Shown: piece after piece, positions 33,931-38,831 of the stretch
How the letters are laid out: each line of letters opens with the position of its first letter
Position numbering within the stretch: the stretch's first letter is position 1
Virus record (IMG/VR): IMGVR_UViG_3300025853_000245
Coordinates: 1-38,831 of that record
Origin: a virus
Length of the DNA stretch: 38,831 bases
Reading direction: 5' to 3' (one strand)
Position numbers and translations under genes: made by a program
The notes under the pieces: model-generated
What the model saw: only the letters and a program-made list of their open reading frames with translations
Databases searched by the model: none
What the model was told of the DNA's origin: nothing

Positions 33931-34098
33931 TTAAGAAAACAGGATAGCGTAAAGAATCAAACCCCATCCGATACAGCAGATCAGCGGAAAAGCATAGCCA
34001 AGGAACTTGTTTAGCTTGGTATTGAATAGCTTGTCCACCTCTTTGTCTATTTGATCGGCAGGGCTTGGTATGCGATTGATAACTTTGATTTGTTTCAT
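33931..34098 (-). CDS. 55-residue single-span membrane protein
   Basis: Read by hand from ATG 34098 to TAA 33931. The sequence begins MKQIKVINRIPSPADQIDKE, has a charged helix VDKLFNTKLNKF, and ends in a hydrophobic segment (about residues 33-54: LGYAFPLICCIGWGLILYAI). Start and the preceding stop overlap by one base (TAATG), showing coupling. It fills what would otherwise be a 180-bp gap in a densely coded early region. C-terminal membrane anchoring with a cytoplasmic N-terminus is likely. It may be a host-membrane modifier or superinfection factor; function unknown. Confidence 0.7.
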   Translation of the reverse strand: MKQIKVINRIPSPADQIDKEVDKLFNTKLNKFLGYAFPLICCIGWGLILYAILFS

Positions 34099-34346
34099 TA
34101 TGCTAAAGCCTCTTCGTAGATTTCAACATGCTCTTTAAGTTCGTCCCAATCGATTTCCTGTAAGTTGATCATGTCTGCTAATATTTTGTCGGTAACAAGT
34201 TCACTATTAGCTAAGTCTGCAACTTTCTGTTCCAGTTCGTCTTTTATCCAATCTAAGTCAGACTTATAAGTAGGTTCGTACCATACATTGATCAGCCACG
34301 TTGACCTGTTGGTCCATCCGTTGTAAGTGTTATCTGTAGTATTCAT
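34098..34346 (-). CDS. Small early protein with NGWTNRSTW motif
   Basis: 82 residues: MNTTDNTYNGWTNRSTWLINVWYEP, then a helical acidic remainder (DLDWIKDELEQKVADLANSE ... DWDELKEHVEIYEEALA). The NGWTNxxTWxxNxW opening is a hallmark of a widespread family of small phage proteins (I believe DUF7249), function unknown. Its ATG overlaps the stop of the 34-codon leader frame (ATGA), and its stop overlaps the next start (TAATG). The A-rich leader AACCAATAAAAA lies 12 nt before the ATG, as it does before the gene at 34529-34750. Confidence 0.8.
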   Translation of the reverse strand: MNTTDNTYNGWTNRSTWLINVWYEPTYKSDLDWIKDELEQKVADLANSELVTDKILADMINLQEIDWDELKEHVEIYEEALA

Positions 34347-34447
34347 TCTGTATTTTGGTTTTTATTGGTTATTTGGTTTGTACGGACAGGTAAACTGTAC
34401 CCGTCTCGGTTGCTGTTAAATATACGGACAGGTAAGCTGTCAAACAT
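34343..34447 (-). CDS. 34-codon leader frame with repeated SLPVR
   Basis: An open frame from ATG 34447 to TGA 34343, whose stop overlaps the next ATG (ATGA). It reads MFDSLPVRIFNSNRDGY followed by SLPVRTNQ and an Asn/Thr/Lys-rich end. The nearly identical 18-bp repeats 42 bp (14 codons) apart code for SLPVR twice in the same frame. It could be a regulatory leader peptide or a small early protein, or the frame may be accidental over operator repeats. I see no Shine-Dalgarno. Confidence 0.3.
   Translation of the reverse strand: MFDSLPVRIFNSNRDGYSLPVRTNQITNKNQNTE
34381..34440 (-). repeat. Two 18-bp direct repeats, operator-like
   Basis: ACAGYTTACCTGTCCGTA (minus sense) at 34440-34423 and 34398-34381 differs at one of 18 positions, with a start-to-start distance of 42 bp (four helical turns). 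The pair lies between the terminator at 34487 and the next gene. A TTGACA at 34443-34438, with TTTAAC 17 bp downstream, overlaps the first copy and could be a host-type promoter. A third, 12-bp copy is inside the gene at 33427-33651. A protein-binding site or promoter element is inferred. Confidence 0.55.
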
Positions 34448-34486
34448 ATAATTTGAGGAGTTATTCACAGCGATATTACCAGACAC

Positions 34487-34518
34487 AAAAAAACCCCACC
34501 CGATTAAAGGTGAGGTTT
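34487..34518 (-). terminator. Rho-independent terminator in the early region
   Basis: Minus strand: AAACCTCACC (34518-34509) pairs with GGTGGGGTTT (34500-34491), 10 bp with one G-U pair, 8-nt loop, followed by more T residues to 34487. It begins 10 bp after the stop of the 73-residue gene, so the first early transcript(s) would end here and the downstream early genes would need their own promoter or read-through. Confidence 0.85.
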
Positions 34519-34528
34519 AAAGGTTGCA

Positions 34529-34750
34529 CTAGCTGTTAGCTAAGGCTATGAGTTTCATTGAGTCGCTGAAGCTTGGAATATTTCTCCCGGCTTTAGTGTA
34601 GGCTGTTTGAATGGATTCTAAGGCATCAATAATATCCACTTTTTCAGGAATTTGAGCTTCATCAGGCATACGTGTTTCGTTGTAATCGTCACGCATGATT
34701 TCTTGGAGACGCTGTTGACTTGCCTTGTGGTTATACTTGTTATCATTCAT
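34529..34750 (-). CDS. Hypothetical early protein with own promoter-leader and terminator
   Basis: 73 residues, helical and charged: MNDNKYNHKASQQRLQEIMR ... PDEAQIPEKVDIIDALESIQ, then AYTKAGRNIPSFSDSMKLIA. No family recognised. It is framed as a single-gene unit: an upstream leader with a promoter-like TATATAGGG and a cUUCGg hairpin, and a strong terminator immediately after. The A-rich box AACCAATAAAAA stands 12 nt before the ATG, at the same distance as before the gene at 34346. The isolated unit suggests an abundantly made early product. Confidence 0.7.
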   Translation of the reverse strand: MNDNKYNHKASQQRLQEIMRDDYNETRMPDEAQIPEKVDIIDALESIQTAYTKAGRNIPSFSDSMKLIALANS

Positions 34751-34781
34751 AGGTATTTAGTATTTTTATTGGTTTATATGA

Positions 34782-34795
34782 AGTCCCGAAGGACT
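34782..34795 (-). promoter_or_regulatory. cUUCGg tetraloop hairpin in early leader
   Basis: AGTCC-TTCG-GGACT on the minus strand: five base pairs closed by the extra-stable C(UUCG)G loop. It lies about 13 bp after the candidate start site TATATAGGG and 32 nt before the ATG of the 73-residue gene. With no U run it is not a terminator. A 5' stabilising hairpin, as at T7 RNase III-processed ends, is plausible. Confidence 0.5.
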
Positions 34796-34837
34796 GAGAA
34801 AGAACTACCCTATATAAGCAAACGCCATGCCAGTTCT

Positions 34838-34866
34838 ATTTGTTACATAAGTCGTTGATAATCAAC
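34838..34866 (-). repeat. 29-bp repeat copy A with perfect palindrome
   Basis: Contains GTTGATTATCAAC on the minus strand (perfect 6+1+6 palindrome), followed by GACTTATGTAACAAAT. Identical at 23 of 29 positions to the copy at 35091-35119. Identity continues on one side of the palindrome, so the element has a direction. Operator or phage promoter. Confidence 0.5.
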
Positions 34867-34872
34867 AAAAGC

Positions 34873-34922
34873 GTCTCAAGAAGTGTGACAGAATGACACA
34901 TGTGTGACGTCACAGTTGAGAC
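34873..34922 (-). repeat. 50-bp interrupted inverted repeat
   Basis: Plus-strand arms GTCTCAA (34873-34879) and TTGAGAC (34916-34922) pair, as do TGTGAC (34884-34889) and GTCACA (34909-34914). The interior contains the palindromes ACACATGTGT and TGTGACGTCACA. The TTGAGACA half-site recurs at 35768-35775 and 35779-35786. Regulatory or origin-type structure. Confidence 0.45.
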
Positions 34923-35090
34923 AAAGTGTCACGATTTTGAACCTAGAAAACGAAAAAGATACAAACACGACTAATGAGAATCGATTATCAATTAAGAACC
35001 AAGCTTTAATCTAATAACAACTGACGCAATCTACCCTGTTTACCTGTTGATTTGCGAAAAAAAAGAGAAGCTTTTAGCTAAACTTTGGAA

Positions 35091-35119
35091 ATCTGTTTTG
35101 TAAATCGTTGATAGTCAAC
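35091..35119 (-). repeat. 29-bp repeat copy B with palindrome
   Basis: Minus strand GTTGACTATCAAC followed by GATTTACAAAACAGAT, matching copy A at 34838-34866 (23 of 29). The palindrome core also resembles the site just upstream of the capsid leader (17133-17145). It may be a regulator or RNA polymerase recognition site. Confidence 0.5.
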
Positions 35120-35277
35120 ATAGTTCGCACAACATTGATTATGTCTAATTGTAATAACATCCCCCCTCCCTATAAGAATCTTGCGGGTACATGCGGGGGT
35201 AACGGACGGATACACAGCGTTATATTAGCCTTTCAGATTTTTCCGACTAAAACCTTTTGAACAGCTGTAGCAAAGTG

Positions 35278-35541
35278 CTACTTATCGCTTGATATAAGAT
35301 GCTTTATACCGTTTGAGATGGCGATATTGATGTAGTCCTCATCGGATGCTACCTCTTTGCCCCATTTAACAAGCATATCGTGGGTTTCATCTTCCATCTC
35401 CAGTTCCATCTTTACGTGCATCTCTTCTTCTTCGGAGACGATACGAATGATTGGTAGGTCAGAAGCAGCTGTCGAAGCAGGTGCGTTAGGAGCGGAGCTA
35501 CTAGAAGGTAATGTTGTTGTCGGTGTCGGTGTCTTCTTCAT
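35278..35541 (-). CDS. Early protein, possible ribbon-helix-helix DNA-binding domain
   Basis: 87 residues. The first 28 are a Thr/Pro/Ser/Ala-rich flexible arm (MKKTPTPTTTLPSSSSAPNA). Residues about 40-84 have the pattern strand (MHVKMELEME), helix (ETHDMLVKWGKEV), turn (ASDED), helix (YINIAISNGIKHLISS), as in ribbon-helix-helix (CopG/Arc-type) repressors. The palindromes and repeats just downstream (34838-35119) would be natural operators. It overlaps the upstream gene by 41 nt. The fold is inferred from the pattern; there is no certain family match. Confidence 0.6.
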   Translation of the reverse strand: MKKTPTPTTTLPSSSSAPNAPASTAASDLPIIRIVSEEEEMHVKMELEMEDETHDMLVKWGKEVASDEDYINIAISNGIKHLISSDK

Positions 35542-35722
35542 CGGCTAAATCTGGGTTAAAGATAACATCATCTGTTTCCGTCAGTACAGACAGTTTAGCG
35601 AAGTCCAAGCATCCGGCTATCGTGTAATCGTTAATATCGTATTCGCTTTTGAACCTATATATAAGCTTGGCTAGTTCGTACTGGAACGTATCTGTTTGAT
35701 CGTTGATGTTCATCACTAACAT
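35501..35722 (-). CDS. First early gene, hypothetical acidic protein
   Basis: 73 residues from ATG 35722 (MLVMNINDQTDTFQYELAKL); the Met at codon 4 is an alternative start. It has a helix ELAKLIYRFKSEYD, a short IAGCLDFAKLSVLTETDD segment and a strongly acidic end (DLADEEDTDTDNN). It is the first open frame after the long gene-free region that follows the large terminase gene, so probably the first early gene expressed on entry. No family recognised. The acidic tail overlaps the start of the next gene. Confidence 0.62.
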   Translation of the reverse strand: MLVMNINDQTDTFQYELAKLIYRFKSEYDINDYTIAGCLDFAKLSVLTETDDVIFNPDLADEEDTDTDNNITF

Positions 35723-36289
35723 ACTACTTTATAACAAAGCTGTTTACTAGTTAAATGTGAGATGTTATTGAGACAGTTTTGAGACACCCGCTGTCTACCG
35801 CTTAAACACTACATCTTTAACTTTTATGCTTTACATACTCCCTTCGGCTGTTACTTTTTATACTAATGAGATTTAGATAGTCGTTGTAACTTCGTTTAAA
35901 ACGTCTCATATTTATAGGTATTCTTAATAAGCAATAAGCAACAACCACAACAGAGGTTACATCAGCTGATACTTATTGTAGTAGTTCCTTTTAACAAAGG
36001 TAAACCTTACAAATACAGCAGCTTCCATCAGATCAATATACCAGTTGTTTAGTTAGCTCATACATTCGTTCTTTCGCTAACATCTCTAAACGGTCTGATT
36101 GATAACGTGATCTTTAAATAAGTCTTTTAAGGATAGGTGTGTTTACACGTAAACCTAGTAAATCTAAACTCTAACTTTAGTATTTCAAGGTATAGCTATA
36201 GTAGTACTTATGTATTTACACTAACTACGTCATCACCTTATATATCAGCTATAACAGGTAATCAAAGGTTTGTTATAACGATAAGAGAG
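35723..36289 (-). other. 567-bp gene-free region between terminase and early genes; likely genome-end region
   Basis: AT-rich, with no convincing gene in either direction. In T7-like genomes the terminal repeat and the host-type early promoters lie between the large terminase gene and the first early gene, and this is the matching interval. Features seen: two TTGAGACA boxes on the plus strand, exactly 11 bp apart (35768 and 35779), matching one arm of the inverted repeat at 34873; and weak host-type promoter matches on the minus strand, such as TTGAAA, 16-bp spacer, TAGATT around 36160-36187. The genome-end assignment is inference from gene order. Confidence 0.45.
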
Positions 36290-37981
36290 CTACATCCAAG
36301 TGACAGCTACAGCTTTGTTATTACGCTTATGAAAGCTATCAGTGAAGTCTTGTAGTTCTTTATGAAGTAATTCTTGTTGTCTATCAACCATCGATTGGTC
36401 AGCGTTAGCAGCCATCTGCTGCGTCCAATAACCAACAGCGATTGATAGTGCGTCAAGACGGTCGTCGTGTACTAAGCTACCCTTATCTCTTGTTATCCTT
36501 GATAGCTGATACATTAACATATATCTAGTCTGTTGTTCTATAGGGTACGTCAAAGCTGACCTGTAATCATTTGTTATAACTTTAGGGTCTACAACAAGTC
36601 TATGAGCGTTAAGTACAGGTTCCATTACATCAACGATACGTAGTTCCTTTTGTTTGTTGTGTCGTACTTCTTCTATGGTTACCGGGTAAGTGGTACGAAA
36701 CAACGGTTTAATCAGCTCCATGAACATACCGTCTCCAAAGTTAGACTCTATAACAACGATATTAACTTTGTTATCCTTTGCTATAGCTACCAGCTGTTTA
36801 AGTGTCTTCTCGTCGTACCCACCTCGTATACCACCAGCATCAGGTACGTACAGTTGTCCGTTAAGCATCTTTACTACAGCGTACCCCGTCTCGTCCTTAC
36901 CACGCCCACTGGGGTCAATAGATAACACAGAGCCGCTGTACGGTATCATATCTCCTACAGTGGAAGAGGGTCTCCTAAATCGATCCCCCGCCAATCCTAC
37001 ATTAGGTAGTTCTCTATCTGTGTTATCCGGGTCAGAGGACCACACGATCTTCTCAGGAGCTAAGTCTACATCCACATCCGATATAATAAGATCGTTTATC
37101 TTTAGTGGGTATCTATCAGCATCGGATAGCTTAGGATTCAACATGAACTGTAAAGAGTACCCGGTACGACCGTAGCTCATCTTACGTTCTTCTAAGTCTA
37201 AGTCTGTAAACCGTAGGGGTTCTGTAGAGGTACCTACTGTCTCTTCGTTTATATCGTCCGCTATAAGGGGTGCTAGATCGCCTCCATAGTTGTTAGTAGC
37301 CTCTGACTCATCTGGATACTCTGAGGGCCATATACGGCTCTTGTAGCCCCTCTCTCGCAGTTTGTTGTATATACTGTCTTCACATTGAGGAGTGCCGAGA
37401 AAGATGATACGGGAGGTGTCCAAGGGTTTAACGATAGCGTCGAACTCCTTTACTTGTTCATCCAGCTTATCCCTCATTCCTTGTGTAGCACTGTTATTAG
37501 CTACCTCTACGTCGTCCGCTACGATGATGTCTGCACGGGAACCTGTGAGCTGGGACGATATACCAAGGGACTTAACAGAGGGTGCGTGAGATGCTGGAGC
37601 AGGTCCTACATCAAATGCTATCTTACTGAACCGTTGGTTCTCTGACGGCTTTAATCCTTGTAGTATAGGAATCTCTTGGATGATACGAAGGGTGAAAGTA
37701 GAGAAGTCATCTGATCTATTCTTACTGGCTGATACAACAAGTATGTTCTTCGATGGATTAAGCAGTAGCTGATGTACTACAAAGGCTGATGTTATCCAAC
37801 TTTTCCCTACGCCCCGGAACGCCATGATAACAGACCGCTTAGGTCCGTGTTGCAAGTACTCCGCTATATCGTATTGTAGCGGGGTAGGATCAGGGAGGTT
37901 AAGGTGTTTCCAAACTAAGTATAGAAAGTTTCTAAAGTCCCGTAGCTTGGGTGGTATCTCGATGTTGTTCTTCTTCTTCAA
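36290..37981 (-). CDS. Large terminase subunit, T7 gp19 type
   Basis: 563 residues (T7 gp19 has 586). ATPase: Walker A FRGVGKS (55-61) and Walker B IIVADDVE (152-159). Nuclease: SIDPSGRGKDETGYAVVK (D356), VVIESNFGDG (E412) and VHDDRLDALS (D506, D507). It drives DNA into proheads and cuts concatemers. The only start in frame before a stop is TTG 37981 (MKKKNNIEIPP), inside the small terminase gene, giving a 50-nt overlap and probable coupling. It stops at 36290, with the gene-free region after it. Confidence 0.95.
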   Translation of the reverse strand: MKKKNNIEIPPKLRDFRNFLYLVWKHLNLPDPTPLQYDIAEYLQHGPKRSVIMAFRGVGKSWITSAFVVHQLLLNPSKNILVVSASKNRSDDFSTFTLRIIQEIPILQGLKPSENQRFSKIAFDVGPAPASHAPSVKSLGISSQLTGSRADIIVADDVEVANNSATQGMRDKLDEQVKEFDAIVKPLDTSRIIFLGTPQCEDSIYNKLRERGYKSRIWPSEYPDESEATNNYGGDLAPLIADDINEETVGTSTEPLRFTDLDLEERKMSYGRTGYSLQFMLNPKLSDADRYPLKINDLIISDVDVDLAPEKIVWSSDPDNTDRELPNVGLAGDRFRRPSSTVGDMIPYSGSVLSIDPSGRGKDETGYAVVKMLNGQLYVPDAGGIRGGYDEKTLKQLVAIAKDNKVNIVVIESNFGDGMFMELIKPLFRTTYPVTIEEVRHNKQKELRIVDVMEPVLNAHRLVVDPKVITNDYRSALTYPIEQQTRYMLMYQLSRITRDKGSLVHDDRLDALSIAVGYWTQQMAANADQSMVDRQQELLHKELQDFTDSFHKRNNKAVAVTWM

Positions 37982-38189
37982 ATGGTAACGCTTTTAATTG
38001 ATGATCTAATGCTTCCAATGGCGTACCGACACCGCTGTCCATAGTAACGTTGTTATCTTTCAAGAACTGTCTAGCTCCATTTAAAAGAGCAGCGTTGTAC
38101 TCCCCCATATCTTCCATCATATCTATGCTGTGGCTGTACGCTCCTGCAATCTTATCGTGCAGTTTACTTCCCTCTTTATGACTTAGCAT
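37932..38189 (-). CDS. Small terminase subunit (gp18-like)
   Basis: 85 residues (T7 gp18 has 89), immediately before and overlapping the large subunit. Helices HDKIAGAYSHSIDMMEDMGE and EYNAALLNGARQFLKDNNVT resemble the gp18 helical core (LYNAINKLLDRHKFQI in T7). The end is acidic (LPFEEEEQHRDTTQATGL). It would recognise concatemer DNA for packaging. Identification is by length, position and the helix pattern. Confidence 0.85.
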   Translation of the reverse strand: MLSHKEGSKLHDKIAGAYSHSIDMMEDMGEYNAALLNGARQFLKDNNVTMDSGVGTPLEALDHQLKALPFEEEEQHRDTTQATGL

Positions 38190-38225
38190 GATGTTATATT
38201 ACTAACTGTTGTTATCTTTGTAAAC

Positions 38226-38259
38226 AAAAAGAGCCGCCCCCGCTACGCAGAGGCGACCC
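38226..38259 (-). terminator. Rho-independent terminator between fibre and terminase genes
   Basis: Minus strand GGGTCGCC (38259-38252) pairs with GGCGGCTC (38238-38231), 8 bp including two G-U pairs, GC-rich loop, then TTTTT (38230-38226). It follows the fibre stop (38282) by 22 bp and precedes the small terminase ATG (38189). It would reduce terminase expression relative to fibre. Confidence 0.75.
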
Positions 38260-38281
38260 TTAATGATGGATGAGCTAAATC

Positions 38282-38831
38282 TTAGGTTAAAGCAGACTCA
38301 AACTCAGCAACGGTTCCTAATTCAGTTCCGTTGTGGTAGAGATTAGCGTCAAGATCAGCGAGGCTTGCAGAGCCGTCCGTTCCGGAGATGTCGGAAGAAG
38401 CAGCAGTTGCGGAGGTTGAAAGAACCTTGAACTTGTCGTCTCCTTCGTCCCAGATGAATGCAACATTGCTTTCGGAAGAACCACGCTCAACGATGAAACC
38501 ACCGTCATTAGAAGCGTTAGCACCAGAAGCAGCACCTTTCGACAGATTCATTAACGAGTCAGAAACATCGATGTTGGTGGTCTGTACGGAAGTAGTGGTT
38601 CCTTGTACTGTTAAGTTACCGGAGAATACAGCGTTAGCAGCACTGATGTCACCACTGAACGAAGCAGAGTTACCGTCAGAAGCGAGGGAACCAACAGCGT
38701 CAGTAACAGTTTTAAGTTGAGTATCAAGGGCTTCGTCAGCAGCTTTAAGACTGGCTACAGAACCGAGATAGTTAGTAGAACCATTAGCGGTGTAGGAACC
38801 ATCAGTACCAAGACCCGCACCAGATTGAGTA
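38282..38831 (-). CDS. Tail fibre protein, C-terminal part (N-terminus outside window)
   Basis: The frame is open from the window edge to TAA 38282 (182 complete codons after the edge). Typical fibre wording: LGSVASLKAADEALDTQLKT, FSGDISAANAVFSGNLTVQG, TTTSVQTTNIDVSDSLMNLS, DGGFIVERGSSESNVAFIWD, KFKVLSTSA and the final ELGTVAEFESALT. This LTV-G-TTT-(15)-L-(n)-ERG-(n)-W-E pattern is widespread in marine phage fibres and tail appendages. The domain usually ends in a trimeric beta structure. The Met at 38551 is internal, since the upstream sequence continues the same repeat pattern. It is probably another component of the split fibre apparatus. Confidence 0.85.
   Translation of the reverse strand, partial: TQSGAGLGTDGSYTANGSTNYLGSVASLKAADEALDTQLKTVTDAVGSLASDGNSASFSGDISAANAVFSGNLTVQGTTTSVQTTNIDVSDSLMNLSKGAASGANASNDGGFIVERGSSESNVAFIWDEGDDKFKVLSTSATAASSDISGTDGSASLADLDANLYHNGTELGTVAEFESALT

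Larger units (their letters stand above)
34751..35277 (-). promoter_or_regulatory. Gene-free early control region
   Basis: This 527-bp stretch has no convincing gene. Going down the minus strand it holds CTTATAGGGAGG (35176-35165), close to the T7 promoter core TATAGGGAGA; a 29-bp repeat with palindrome GTTGACTATCAAC (35119-35091); an A/T-rich stretch with eight T residues (about 35064-35057); and a complex inverted repeat (34922-34873) with an internal perfect palindrome TGTGACGTCACA. Next are the second 29-bp repeat (34866-34838), GCTTATATAGGG (34819-34808) and a hairpin AGTCC-TTCG-GGACT (34795-34782) in the leader of the next gene. It is probably where early transcription and possibly replication are controlled. 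Confidence 0.55.

Noticed and set aside
35040-35090. Possible terminator with eight T residues (minus strand) near 35060
   Set aside because: The hairpin before the T run has only about four base pairs (AGCT/AGCT), much weaker than the three terminators listed.
34751-36289. tRNA genes or CRISPR repeats in the gene-free regions
   Set aside because: No T-loop (GTTCRANYC) with matching acceptor arms and no regularly spaced repeat array was found.
36137-36355. 72-codon plus-strand frame across the end of the large terminase gene
   Set aside because: It reads antisense through terminase codons, has no ribosome site and shows Ser/Tyr/Thr composition typical of an AT-rich random frame.
36533-36546. 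Plus-strand CTATAGGG resembling a T7-type promoter
   Set aside because: It lies inside terminase coding sequence on the strand with no genes; a chance match.
1-38831. Complete circular genome
   Set aside because: Direct end-to-end joining places a stop four codons upstream of the partial fibre frame and turns the coiled-coil protein into an unrelated sequence.

Overview
The window is most of the genome of a lytic, T7-like podovirus (Autographiviridae type). The single-subunit RNA polymerase, gp4-type primase-helicase, T7-type DNA polymerase, endonuclease I, gp2.5-type SSB, gp11/gp12 tail tube proteins, internal virion proteins and gp17-type fibre adaptor are all recognisable. Every supported gene is on the minus strand, so the map reads from high to low coordinates. 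The style of the proteins (a proline-rich small virion protein, a DUF2833-like gp13, a very large gp16-position protein) is that of marine cyanopodoviruses and pelagiphages. The host cannot be named from the sequence. I saw no integrase, tRNA gene or CRISPR array.

Layout in transcription order: the C-terminal part of a fibre protein (38831-38282, cut by the window edge), a terminator, the small and large terminase genes (38189-36290), then a 567-bp gene-free stretch. Next come two small early genes (35722-35278), a 527-bp regulatory region, and a cluster of small early genes (34750-32603) ending in RNA polymerase (32599-30254). The DNA metabolism block follows (30228-23979): SSB, endonuclease I, primase-helicase, DNA polymerase, a PD-(D/E)XK endonuclease, exonuclease and a MazG-like nucleotide hydrolase. 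A run of small virion or decoration proteins (23986-20418) precedes portal, scaffold, two membrane proteins, capsid, tail tube A and B, four internal virion proteins (12054-2187) and a set of short fibre proteins (2141-1).

In T7 the physical genome end lies between the large terminase gene and the early genes. Here that junction is internal (35723-36289), so the contig is permuted and the window edges fall inside the fibre region. Joining base 38831 directly to base 1 breaks both edge genes, so some sequence is missing between them.

Genes are packed tightly, with many ATGA or TAATG stop/start overlaps and three longer dual-coding overlaps (SSB/endonuclease I, endonuclease I/primase, exonuclease/MazG-like). 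Points of most interest: a zinc-metallopeptidase signature inside the 2183-residue ejection protein; a fibre apparatus split into several short proteins with repeated modules; a decoration-gene cluster sharing a small aromatic module; 29-bp repeats and palindromes in the early control region; very small coupled membrane peptides; and the absence of a recognisable endolysin.
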